64,000 nucleotides of DNA. Origin: Scolanthus callimorphus (Eukaryota; Cnidaria; Anthozoa; Actiniaria; Edwardsiidae). Location of the stretch: assembly GCA_033964015.1 (NCBI GenBank), contig CM066919.1:7069831-7133830 (forward strand), in the 5' to 3' direction. Below, one piece after another: positions 54,397 through 64,000 of the stretch (position 1 is the stretch's first letter; each line of letters starts with the position of its first letter). A model generated the notes under the pieces. The model was not told the DNA's origin. It did no database searches and worked only from the letters and a program-made list of their open reading frames with translations. Made by a program: the position numbers and the translations under genes.

Positions 54397-55090
54397 TCAT
54401 ATCATTAGGATATGATTAAGGATAACGAAATCCTCGTTTTGCTCAGGTATGCCTAAAATAATATCCAGTTCATTGAGGCCTCTTTTATAAATATTTGCTT
54501 CACTTAAGAAAACTCCAACCTTTAGCCAAATAGATTGCACGAAAGGGCAGGAAACAAACAGATGTTGATGGGTTTCATAGGAAACACTGCAGAAAGAACA
54601 GGAGGGGGACTGCACCTTGCCGATTTTGTCGAAATCACATTGAAAAAACAATTTTGCTCCTACTTTTCTTAAGTGGTAAAGAAAAAAGGTCTTCCCGAAT
54701 GATGACGGTTCTTCCATGAATTTTTTGATGAACATTATTCTTTAGGCTTTTACCATTGACATTATGTCAGGCATTTTTAGTCCACCCTCTTCCAAATATT
54801 AAATGATTGCCTTTTCATTTTATCTTTCCCATTCCACAAGAATGGAAACAAAAGCTGGTTTACCTCCTTGACAAAATCTTTTTCGCAGGGTAATACTGAT
54901 AAAATGTAAAGGAATTTGGGAAGAATGAACATTTTGATTATTTTGATTTTGCCTATGAGGGTTAGCCCCCTTCCTTTCCAGCTTTTGAATTTTTGTTTTC
55001 TGAAATCTATTACTGCATTGTGGTTGAGTTCCTTACAGAGACAGTAATTGTAAGTAAAATGCAGTCCAAGAATTTTCGCAACGTTATTTT
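54397..55090 (-). pseudogene. LINE ORF2 C-terminal fragment with zf-RVT-like zinc knuckle
   Basis: Read on the minus strand from about 55090, the frame gives FKSWKGRGLTLIGKIKIIK and FLWNGKDKMKR, the RT thumb region typical of L1-like LINEs. After a break near 54740 it gives the 112-residue piece with CSFCSVSYETHQHLFVSCPF and SIWLKV, the C-x2-C / H-x4-C and Trp pattern of the zf-RVT domain. Stops and a frameshift separate the parts. The catalytic RT core is not present. Confidence 0.8.
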
Positions 55091-55319
55091 ATCTCTTTAG
55101 TGGAGCTTCTCTGCTCTTACCTTAAATGATCCTAGACACATAATTTGTTTTATCGTTATTTATTCGTAACCCCGAAAACTGTCTGAAGGAATCCAAAGTT
55201 GCCATAAGCTACCAAAAAGAGTATTTGAGCAACAAGGCCAACCTGGCCAATCTAGTCCTGTGGACATCTACGATGCATCAACGATGCACAATCAGCACAA
55301 TCGAGTATCTTCCGTAAGT

Positions 55320-56397
55320 CTGCTTGCAGTTTCGAGTGCCCCCAGCGACATAAATGCCAAGATGGCGGGCAATGCCGACGCCCTGACACTGCTCGTTAGT
55401 CAGCGCCCCGACGCCAAAAATGCAGAAGCTACCATTTATATCTTCCTCCTACGACTCCGGAGAGGAGTCCGAGAATGAGACTGGGCGGACGAGCTCCAAA
55501 CAATCGGCTAGAGAGGATAACTGAGCCACACAGTGGACGATACTGATATTGATAATTTCCTAAATGGTGGCTCAGCTTCAGCCCAGTCAGCCTCGCAGTT
55601 TGAGGTCTCCGGCTCTGCTGACGGGACATAGTCCCAATCTAATGATCTAATGCCGACCTGGAAGAGGAAGCTTTCTTCAAGGCCCTAGAGTGGGGCAGGA
55701 CAATAGCCATGAGAAACTGAAAACTTTATTGGACAAATATGATAAGCCAAAGTCCCAATCTAATGATCTAATGCCGACCTGGAAGAGGAAGCTTTCTTCA
55801 AGGCCCTAGAGTGGGGCAGGACAATAGCCATGAGAAACTGAAAACTTTATTGGACAAATATGATAAGCCAAAAAATTGCGCTGACATGATTGTCCCGAGG
55901 GTACGTTGAACAACTTCAAAAAGAAGGCGGACATAAAACTAGCGAATACTCAACATAGCATCCAAACGGCAACATTTAGCATTTAACAATGCTGTGACTT
56001 CTTCACACGCAAAATGGAAAAGGGCACTCCCCAATCCCAATCTTAGATTTTCTTGGGGAGACCAACTTTTCCAGTTCACACATGCCTGGCAAATGGATTG
56101 GCCTCCTGACCTCAGGTTTTTACTATGTTACTAAAATCCCCATTACGGTGCTCCACAAAGCGGGTCACATTCTAGCATACACTGACGATCTATTCCTGCA
56201 AAGGGAATACGGCTACGAGCTGCGCAGCGAACGCCATTGACACCTTTACGCCGGAAAAATCTGTTTTTCTCCCATCACAACAACTTGTCTTGTTGGGTTT
56301 TGTTATCGATACGGTTCATATGACCGTCAAGCTTACACCCAAAAAAGCACTAAGTGTAAAGCAGCATTGCCACGACCTTTTGCACTCCCAGCGCCAG
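55320..56397 (+). pseudogene. DIRS-like (tyrosine-recombinase class) retrotransposon fragment
   Basis: The first part is gag-like. It has SSYDSGEESENETGRTSS, and later LLDKYDKPKNCADMIVPRV, which matches the NC-x-x-x-VPxVN motif of DIRS/Ngaro ORF1. Further on, YTDDLFLQ (the catalytic DD), then FLPSQQLVLLGFVI and HMTVKLTPKKA, form a DIRS-type reverse transcriptase. Many frameshifts, deletions and stops separate these blocks, and most of the RT palm is missing. No recombinase or terminal repeat was found. The copy is cut at 56400 by a foldback arm. Confidence 0.65.
55631..55872. repeat. Perfect 121-bp tandem duplication
   Basis: 55631-55751 and 55752-55872 look identical base for base, beginning GTCCCAATCTAATGATC and ending GATAAGCCAAA. 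It lies in the gag-like part of the DIRS-like fragment and shifts its frame (121 is not a multiple of three). Confidence 0.93.
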
Positions 56398-56399
56398 CG

Positions 56400-56668
56400 T
56401 TACAAACTTTTAAATTTCGAAAGTCAAATTTAATAGCATTTTCAAGTTTCATAACTTTGAATTAAACAAAATTAAAAAACGCAGACACGATTTTTGAGAA
56501 ACACCTTTAAGGATTAAAGCAATGTGTTACTTGGGACTCAAGGTCCAGCAGTTCGACGGCGTTAGCTCGTTAAAATGGCATATCAAAATATTTAATCAAT
56601 CCTTTAAAAAAATTATATTTATCAATAAGTTATTTCTTTTGCCATAGCCCGCTAGTCCATTCTAAATG
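56400..56668. mobile_element. Half copy of the foldback element at 41231-41955
   Basis: It corresponds to the centre and most of the right arm of the foldback. Shared blocks include AACGCAGACACG, TTTTTGAGAAACACCTTTAAG, GATTAAA, GCAATGTGTTACTTGGGA and TTTTGCCATAGCCCGCTAGT. The left arm and both TTAA ends are missing. Confidence 0.85.
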
Positions 56669-58815
56669 TCAACTACTGTCAACTAGACCGAAGGCTTCGC
56701 GGTATACCGCAATCGTCCGGCCGCCACGTGCTGCCGTGCATTTATTCGCGTGGCGAGATGCAATCAAAACTCGCTATCTAGTCCAGAAGAGCGAATCAAC
56801 TTGGCGCACAACAACTTGGGAGAGAAAAACGTTCTTTTCTTGGAGAAGGAAATGGAGCCCAAGTACACGAAGTAGTGACAACTGCTTCACCGGCCCCCAA
56901 AGCGGGAATGAATTGCTACGTTCGAGCGAAGGCCGGTCTAAGGGACTCATCAAAATACCTATACCCTCTACAGGATTTTCCGAATACCTCAAGAATGTGT
57001 TAGGACAAGCAAAAGGGATTCACGAGCGCGTAACTGTAAACCGAGACATATCCATAAGAATACCTTACGCACTGTGAAAACTGAAAACTGTCTCTTCGTA
57101 AGTGGAAGTGGATCTATAAGAAAAGAGGAACAAAAGAATTTGATAATCTCGCATCTTTGCTTATCAGCATAAGAATAAAGTTAAGTCTTGTGAAATAAAC
57201 TACAACAAAGAAAGAAGTTGTTTTTATTCCTTACATATACGTCTTTATGAAAACCAGTTTCGTATGTGGTATCTATAAAACGAAGCATGATGTATTATCT
57301 AGATACCTGAGACGTGCAAGTTTTATTAATCACCTCTGAAAACTCATTATTGAAATGTCCAAGAAAAAGGGCTATTGTTCCCTCCCTTAAGTGATTTTCG
57401 CTTACAACACGTGAAATTAACTAACTTCAACAATACAATTCATTGTGCTTTGTGCTTAGACTTAATTTTCAGCCATATTGTTCCCCTCTAACACTCCAAC
57501 ACGTGTTATGGAAGAAATTACGACTGAACACGTTATATGTATATTTTTTTACAGGTTTTGATGATTTTTTTTTGCAAAATTTCAAACACCCATTTCTCAC
57601 CAGTAGTGATCACAATATACCAGTTCAAAATTCTAAGATAATTCCCCTATAGGAGATGATATAGGAGATTTACATGTATACATTTTTGTCATTAGGTGAG
57701 GAGTCAAGCATTGGGGATGAAATGATGACTTCAGTCTTTGGTGAAATAACTAGTAATGAATAAACCATATCTTTCAAAAACTACCAGTGATATATTTTGG
57801 CTTACACATACAATATTGTGATTTTTACACATACAATATTGTGACTTTTATCTTCGCCAGCAGTATACTGGTATTTGGTCACTGGTGATGGCAATTGGCT
57901 ATTTCACCATTATGGATATCAGAGATGAGAGGACATCCGGCCTAGTGAAGAAGGTAACATTATGAATTTATATTAGCGGAACTTCCCGCGCCAAAGGCGC
58001 GGATTGGAGACCCATACGTATCATTCAACGTCGCATGAGAAAGAAACCCATCCAAGCCAAAACGGAACGTTAAGCAGTTTACGAAAACATCGCAGGCTCT
58101 TATTTACGCACGCGCATTTGCGTTAGTGTCGACCCGTGTACACAGCCAATCACAGTCCGTCTTGGATCACTAAGTATTATTATTATCAATATTTTTTTGT
58201 ATTATCAACATTTTTACAGGCTGGTCAAGTTCAGCTATGCTGGTTTAAATTGAGGCATGTGGTTAGTATTGTGAGCCCTGCACTGAGGATGCATTTTGAC
58301 GCCAACTCATCCCCAAAATACATTGATAATCACAGAGATTGTTCTGGATTCTTTTAAGAGGTAAACAGGCAGAGATGCATAGAGACAAAAAGGACTGAAC
58401 TAACAGCAAAATGGGAAAATATTTCCCAACTCTCTGTTGCTAGTGTAGCCCGCGATGGAAGAGAGAATCTTTTTTTTTGGTCATTCACAAGCGTAACCAT
58501 AAATTTATTTCAGGGTGATCATTTCAAAATTCACTTAAATTCCAAGCTGGGTATCCCAAGCTGGGCTCCAGGGCTCCTCAAAAGGGATACCTTTGTTATA
58601 AGAATGCAGTAAGTAATGGGGTGTGTATGATATTTGGAGTTCCGTTTTTAAGCATTGCCTAAATCTATATATCATGATTTATATGATATAAATCATCCTC
58701 ATCCTACTGGATGATTCAAAATATTCATTCTCATATTAATAATATTTGTTTGACTGATAACAAAATATATAGAGATAAGTGTACAGTATAGATTATATAT
58801 ACAGTTGATGTGGTG
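56669..58815. other. No supported gene
   Basis: 56690-57080 keeps an open frame of 113 residues with DIRS-like neighbours but no motif I can name. A direct repeat TTACACATACAATATTGTGA occurs twice at 57804-57856. The remainder is AT-rich with no exon seen. Confidence 0.35.
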
Positions 58816-59440
58816 TGTAGATTTAAAGTTGAGATTAGATATCGGAGAGGCTGATTCATTGCGAGACGTTTGGGTAGCACCAGTTAAACCGTATGGTATA
58901 CAATGCATACTCGTCGGTAAAGCTCTGGTCAATATCGATGAACAGTTTATTCCGGTGCGGTATAGATTTAAAGTTGAGGTTAGATATCGGAGAGGCTGAT
59001 TCATTGCGAGACGTTTGGGTAGCACCAGTTAAACCGTATGGTATACAAGGCATACTCGTCGGTAAAGCTCTGGTCAATATCGATGAACAGTTTATTCCGG
59101 TGCGGTTGGCAAACGTTATAGATCGACAAAAACAAAAAAAAAAAGGATAAAAGCAGTTTCTACACCCTGCGCAAGTGTCAAGAAGGTCGCAATCAGTAAA
59201 GATGTAATTAGGGAAGACTCTGATATTTTACAAACGTTCAAGCAGGAGTCCTTCAAACCAAAGTATGCTGAAGATGAATTACCTGAGTGTTTGGGGTGAT
59301 GTCTTCACAAACGATTCATCCGAACTTGGAACTGCAAACCTTGTGATGCATACAATCGACACCGGAGACAGTGCTCCAATCAAACAACGTCCGCCCAGAC
59401 TTCCAATGGCCAAGGTAAAGAGGCTGATGCAACGAGCTGG
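58816..59440 (+). pseudogene. Ty3/Gypsy-like retrotransposon pol fragment
   Basis: Blocks in different frames give KPYGIQGILVGKALVNIDEQ (C-terminal to the protease region), then LPECLGDVFTNDSSELGTAN-like and HTIDTGDSAPIKQRPPRLPM, the hallmark linker just before the reverse transcriptase of Gypsy elements. The RT itself is absent. A 146-bp tandem duplication and several frameshifts disrupt it. Confidence 0.75.
58818..59108. repeat. 146-bp tandem duplication
   Basis: Two units (58818-58963 and 58964-59108) match except for a few substitutions, both running from TAGATTTAAAGTTGAG to TTTATTCCGGTGCGG. The length is not a multiple of three, so it disrupts the Gypsy-like frame. Confidence 0.92.
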
Positions 59441-59479
59441 AAGTCCATGGGTCCTATTGTACCCATGTAAACATAAGAG

Positions 59480-59960
59480 GCTGGGATATGTGGGATAACG
59501 TTTCCAGGGAGATGGGATCCTGCCATCCAGGGCGGGATCAAAGGTGGGATCCCGTCTATCCCAGGTGGGATAATGTTTCCCGGGGAGGTGGCATCTTGCC
59601 GGTGATCCTGAGACCCTGGGCAGGATCCAAGGTGGGATGGTGGGATGCCGCCTATCCCAGGTGGGATTACATTTCCCAGGGAGGCGGGATCCCAGGATCC
59701 TGCCTTCCTAGTCGGGATCCCAGGTTGGATGGCAGGATCCTTGTTGGGATGAAATTTCTTGGGGAAGCCGGGATGCTGCAATGATGGGACACCTCCATGG
59801 TGGGATGAGAGAGAGAACCTTGATGGGAAGAGAACAGTGCAGGGAAAGGATTCTAGTTTGTACATGATGGGATCTCAAGTCATGTGGGATGAGAGTTAGC
59901 AAGAAGATAGCAGGGGACAAAAGCTTCAGACTTCTGGGATTCTGGGGTGGTATGGCAGTT
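59480..59960. repeat. GGGAT-rich minisatellite
   Basis: Irregular repetition of TGGGATxxCGTCTATCCCAG, GGTGGGATAATGTTTCCC and related units. The GGGATCC and ATCCC cores make it partly self-complementary. Long ORFs on both strands (for example 161 residues on the minus strand) are by-products of the repeat. Confidence 0.9.
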
Positions 59961-60069
59961 AAAACCCCTGCTGGATTAAGCAATTGTAAACAAAATAGGT
60001 TAGATAAATGCAGAAAACATTATGATTTATAAAAGGACAAAGATGTGCAAAATACACTACTGGAGAGAA

Positions 60070-60400
60070 ACGTGTGATTTTCCTGTGCAAAAAACCTGTG
60101 AATTAAGAAAACCCGTGATTTAATTTTGGACCAATTTCAGAAGGATGAATGTCCAACAACAAAGTTGTGAAAAACCTGTGCAATTAACAACCTGTGAAAA
60201 TATATAATTGAACAATTCCTGTGAAAAAAACCTGTGATAATATTTTTATTGTTGCCTAGAAACTGGTGGGAGAAACCTGTGATAATAGTTTCAAGTTATG
60301 TTTCCCTAGAAACTTGATATAAACCTGTGAAAAACCCTGTGAATTTTTTGGTCACAAATAAGTATGATTTTATGGTTCCTGTGATTTACTTGTGAGATAC
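60070..60400. repeat. Irregular AACCTGTGAA motif cluster
   Basis: CCTGTGAA, CCTGTGAT or CCTGTGCA occurs about a dozen times at irregular spacing in otherwise AT-rich DNA. CCTAGAAACT also recurs. It does not behave as a simple tandem array. Confidence 0.8.
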
Positions 60401-60411
60401 TTAACAATTAG

Positions 60412-60516
60412 ACCTCGAGCCCGAAAGGGCTACGGGCCAATAGCCCATGAGGCCGCATGCCGAATGGGTTATTGACCCGTGGCCCTTGAGGGCGAGAGGT
60501 ATAATTGTTTTAGTAT
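60412..60516. repeat. Palindrome module C
   Basis: ACCTCGAGCCCGAAAGGGCT at the left pairs imperfectly with the inverse ending GGCGAGAGGT at 60500. Inner GGGCCAATAGCCCAT pairs with ATGGGTTATTGACCC. It is followed by ATAATTGTTTTAGTAT, close to the AT-rich flank of modules A and B. Confidence 0.75.
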
Positions 60517-60655
60517 CACTCAACTAGTTGGACAGAAAAAGTGAAAAATTGTGTTAAAAAATCACCAGAAACCTCGACAAAAGGAGAAGCGGCCGCCACT
60601 GTTTTCATGTTCAAAATCGACGCTTTCGCTACTAGAGGTCTATTGATAATAGTCC

Positions 60656-61108
60656 CAGTGCTCGACCGTAACTTTTTTGGCCACTAGTCCCAGGACAAGT
60701 AGCACAGAAAAGTTACTTGCCCTAGCCAAGTTTCTAGTTGTCCAGTTATGGTATAAAAAAATGTTGTGACATATAGATCGAGTCTATGTACTATATGTAA
60801 CTTGCTTACAAATACCTATTACTCATTAGTCTCTCTGTGGACTCGTCCAGCCATCGTGAACTGGTGACTCGACGAAAGCAAGACGAAAGACGAACATTTT
60901 TCATGAAAAGATGATAGCTTCGAGAGTCTGACACAAAACTCGCTCCAAAAAAGAGTGTGAACACTTTTAAACAACAAACCACACACCGGCAAATTGTTTT
61001 ATGTTTATATTTCGCTTGTCCTGTGACAAGTGCACCTGAGTTTTCACTTGTCCTGAAGCATTTCTTACTTGCCCAGGACAAGTGGACAACCGCTAAGGTC
61101 GAGCACTG
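60656..61108. mobile_element. Non-autonomous DNA element with CAGTGCTCGACC ends
   Basis: CAGTGCTCGACCGTAAC at 60656 is mirrored by GGTCGAGCACTG ending at 61108. AGTCC flanks both sides. Inside, ACTTGTCCTGGGAC-like and ACTTGCCC motifs recur in both orientations. The CAG-type termini suggest a hAT-like origin. The minus-strand ORF inside is not a recognisable transposase. Confidence 0.8.
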
Positions 61109-61633
61109 AGTCCCCTAGTAGGGTAGCCAATCAGAATGCAGCATTGGCAATAGTCGATTAGTTGGGTGATACTAATACGGAATATACTACAGAATTCACC
61201 GGACCGTGGTACGCGTCTAAAAATGCGTCTATCATTGTGCCCGCTCCAGCTCGTGTTTTTGTTAAAGAAATTCAGGCCATATCTAAGCTCAATGGGCTGA
61301 AAGGGAAGGATAAACTTGACAAGATGATCCTTGATGCCATAAAATGTAGGCGAGTTTGGTCAGAATACATTTCAACAGAATTGCAATTCCCATTTTTCAT
61401 TTCTTTTTTATCGGCACATATCAAGATGACATATAAGAAAACGGAAGAGCAAAACGAGTACTGTTGATCAAGGGAGTGGAAATGGGGGACTGCCAATAAA
61501 GCAACGAGTGGCAGATAAGTGCCGGAACATTAGCAAAATCAAAAATACGCAAAAATAAAATGCTATCAACCAATGATGTTGAGCCATTGTCGCTCTCTCT
61601 TTCTGGGCCAACAAAAGCTCCTAGAGAACTCCT

Positions 61634-61957
61634 GTGGAACGAAAATGCGAGGTAACTATGAAAACTCTAGCGAAAGATGCTGGCCTGGAAGAGCTTTTGA
61701 AAAAGATAGAAGGGGTGTCTCTGGATGATCCACTACTAACTCAGGGAGTTACCGAACCTGCCAGAAGCATCTCCGCTCCTCTGGAAAGGCTTGACAACGA
61801 TCCCCACGTATTTCTTGGCGCATCAAAGCACAAGAAAGGAGGTGAGGCAAAGCCCTTACTGATACCTGATTTTTCGACACTTTACGATGACGATACCCAC
61901 GATGACCAAGAACTTGTCGGACCCCTTGGCTCGAATTCGCTTATCACAACTATTTGA
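61634..61957 (+). CDS. Unrecognised ORF, possibly a retroelement gag relic
   Basis: 107 residues, acidic, no signal peptide: MKTLAKDAGLEELLKKIEG near the start and PLLIPDFSTLYDDDTHDDQE near the end. The style (acidic linker, IPDF) recalls gag-like ORFs of invertebrate retroelements. There is no domain I can name, and the surroundings are repeat-rich. It is probably not a host gene. Confidence 0.25.
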   Translation: MERKCEVTMKTLAKDAGLEELLKKIEGVSLDDPLLTQGVTEPARSISAPLERLDNDPHVFLGASKHKKGGEAKPLLIPDFSTLYDDDTHDDQELVGPLGSNSLITTI

Positions 61958-63735
61958 TGTCACTAGTAAAATAGCCAACCAGCAACTAAATTCCAGACAA
62001 ATAATTTGAGCCCCATCTTGAATTTTTTGACACATACTCCCTGAAGTTTTTACGCCAACAGTATTTTATGCAAAAAAAAAAACACTTAACCCCGAACGGA
62101 GGATGGGAAACACCTTCACGTGTTCTTTGCAAGTTGTTACGGAGACTTTAAGAATGTGTAGTTTGTTAGGAAGATGGGGCTACAATATCGTCATATTTAA
62201 AAGGCAACAAGCTATTTGAATCTTCCAGCTTTTAACAAACACACAAGAGGTGGTCTCCAACTTTCTACAAGCAACTTCATAATGCATGATTCAGCTTTAC
62301 TAACAATGCATCTAGCACCAGCTGAGGCAAGTCCAGACAAGGTCTGGAAATGACACGAGAACTTGCGTCTTTAATAAATGAGGGTGGAATAGCGACCTTC
62401 TCAGAAAGATAAACGTTATTGTCCAACATATCTTCCTGGAGAACAGGTCTTCAAGTCCATAGTTCTAAAGATGAAAATAGCTTGACGGAAAAAAGACAAT
62501 GAAAAAAGAAATGTTTGATGGACCTACCAGAAAAAAAAGAACACAAAGACTCCAAACCACCGATTGCATTATTAGACCTGCCATTCAAAAAAGTCATAAT
62601 GCTGCCGAAAATATAAAAGAGCGGGCGTCCTCCAGAAGCCGAGCAAACAGTGATAGTGGTGGCATATGGCTTGCGCACAATACAAAAGAAAAGCAAACAT
62701 ACAAACGATATTCCCTATGCAATATTCTCCCCTCAGGAGAACAACTAGGAACGGTATGCCATTTCTAACTGAATTGGAACCCCAGGCATGTAATATCATT
62801 GAAATCATTTTGACTTGCTTTGTTATTCTCTTAGTTCTGTTCCCTTTACGGGTGATTGAATGGACATTCTTTGATGTTGTTTCTGAGTTGTCAGATAAAT
62901 GGAATTTACATATTTTCCTTCCAAGCTTTTTGCAAAATGCCTCTTATCAATTTGATTCTTACATACGGTACATATTGAAACGTTTAATAAAAGCATTTAG
63001 TCATTTTCATGTTGTTGTTATTGCTTTGTAAACCCAGCTATATTATTGGCAATTTTACTAATACATTTTTAATCAAATGGTGTGAAGGGCTCATTGTGGT
63101 CTGACTGAAGGTGCGCAAGGCTCACTCTGATCTGGCTGAGTGACCCCGATGAATATTAAATGAGATTAGTCATAATCAGAGTTAACTGGTCAATAAAGCT
63201 GCCACTTCAAATATTGCTTGTTGCGTGCCACGGCTGAGCTGTAATGGCTTATTGGCTGCTGAAGAGCCATATTGCTATGTGTCAACATCTACCGAGCATG
63301 CAGTCTGGCCTAGTTGGCTTGCGGTTGCCTGGAGGCGCATGCGCACTTCGTGGGCGGATTGTGCAATCGGCCATGTGCTTGCTTTTGCTGCCTTGGGGAA
63401 AGGGTTGCTTGCTTGCCCACCCTCCCTCCCCAGCTCATCATAGTGTAAGGTAAGTATAATTTCCACTGAGAAATCAGTGTGACCGGTGCCGGGGGTGTAC
63501 CCGTGGCATTGTTGCCATGGGACCCTCCTTACTGCTGCTGCCTTGCTTAAATGGCACCGACCCTCCATCCCATTGTTCCAGTTAATGTGCAAATGTTACA
63601 AGGAGTGACAGTATTTCACACGAATTTCATAAATTTCTAAGCAGTAAATTTCACATGGTTAGAAGTATTTCACACCAATTTCAAATGCCGAGGCCGCCCC
63701 TCTCAAATCTGCAAATTTCACAACAAAAACGTTTG
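61958..63735. other. No supported gene
   Basis: Short overlapping ORFs on both strands without motifs. 63230-63560 is GC-richer with short hairpins (for example GTGGCATTGTTGCCATGGGA) and may be an unrecognised repeat. Confidence 0.35.
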
Positions 63736-64000
63736 ACACCATTTCAAGATGTGGAAACCTGCATGGTGTGCCAGGGCACTGCATCTAAATCCAAATTAAA
63801 AGAGTCAAAGTGCTTGAAAAAACGATAAGTTGCATACCTGTGCCCATTGCTAGTTGGAATGGAAATGCGATGATATGTATAAATTAGGTCATGGTCAGAG
63901 CAAACTACCCTCTTAGGGGTGTTTGTCAAAATGTGATCAATCAGGGATTCTGAATCAGTTGTTATTGTCGTCAGTTCATTAATGTGGGAGTAAAAGGGCA
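63736..64000 (-). pseudogene. LINE endonuclease-domain fragment running off the window
   Basis: On the minus strand the frame reads SLIDHILTNTPKRVVCSDHD and LIYTYHRIS, then RYATYRFFKHFD. It has the S/T-x-IDxI and SDH catalytic motifs of APE-type LINE endonucleases, with the usual linker start. It ends at a stop near 63743. The upstream part lies beyond the window. Confidence 0.85.

Noticed and set aside
59380..59865. 161-residue minus-strand ORF, the longest outside receptors and retroelements
   Set aside because: It lies in the GGGAT-rich minisatellite, and comparable open frames occur on the other strand, so it is a composition effect.
63225..63592. Overlapping GC-rich ORFs near the right edge
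   Set aside because: Three frames are open at once on both strands and none has a domain, which points to composition and not to coding.
1..64000. CRISPR array, prokaryotic operon, Shine-Dalgarno sites or phage genes
   Set aside because: The introns, LINEs, SINEs and GPCRs show metazoan nuclear DNA. The direct repeats seen are adjacent tandem copies, not spaced repeats.

Overview
This window looks like nuclear DNA of a cnidarian, most likely a stony coral or a close anthozoan relative. It is AT-rich and intron-rich. It holds cysteine-rich secreted proteins of the TSP1-like, WSC-like and PAN kinds, intronless rhodopsin-class receptors, and many LINE, DIRS-like, Gypsy-like, SINE and short inverted-repeat elements. 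The species cannot be named from the sequence alone.

The central gene lies on the plus strand, and I assembled it by eye from splice sites and reading-frame continuity: 13 exons from a signal-peptide exon at 14314-14365 to a stop codon at 41148. The predicted secreted protein has 687 residues: signal peptide, seven six-cysteine TSP1-like modules with one exon each, a Thr/Pro linker, a WSC-like module split over two exons, and an unrecognised C-terminal unit. Eleven of the twelve introns are phase 1. A cysteine codon is split across each boundary between the TSP1-like modules and across the boundary into the linker. Most introns carry transposable-element debris, and intron 8 contains a complete receptor gene.

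Four intronless class A GPCR genes lie on the plus strand: 24843-25823 (nested in intron 8), 44227-45126, 47817-48749 and 50925-51815. The last two are a recent tandem duplicate pair that kept about 300 bp of similar upstream sequence. All four lack the usual toggle-switch tryptophan, and the fourth also has altered residues in TM7.

At the left edge, a minus-strand exon (648-995) encodes a signal peptide and a PAN/apple-like domain. The rest of that gene lies outside the window.

Most of the remainder is mobile-element sequence. Several inverted-repeat or foldback elements end in TTAA on both sides, and one interrupts a LINE so cleanly that the empty site can be read. The right part (52-64 kb) is a graveyard of LINE, DIRS-like and Gypsy-like fragments, tandem duplications and minisatellites, with no gene I can support.
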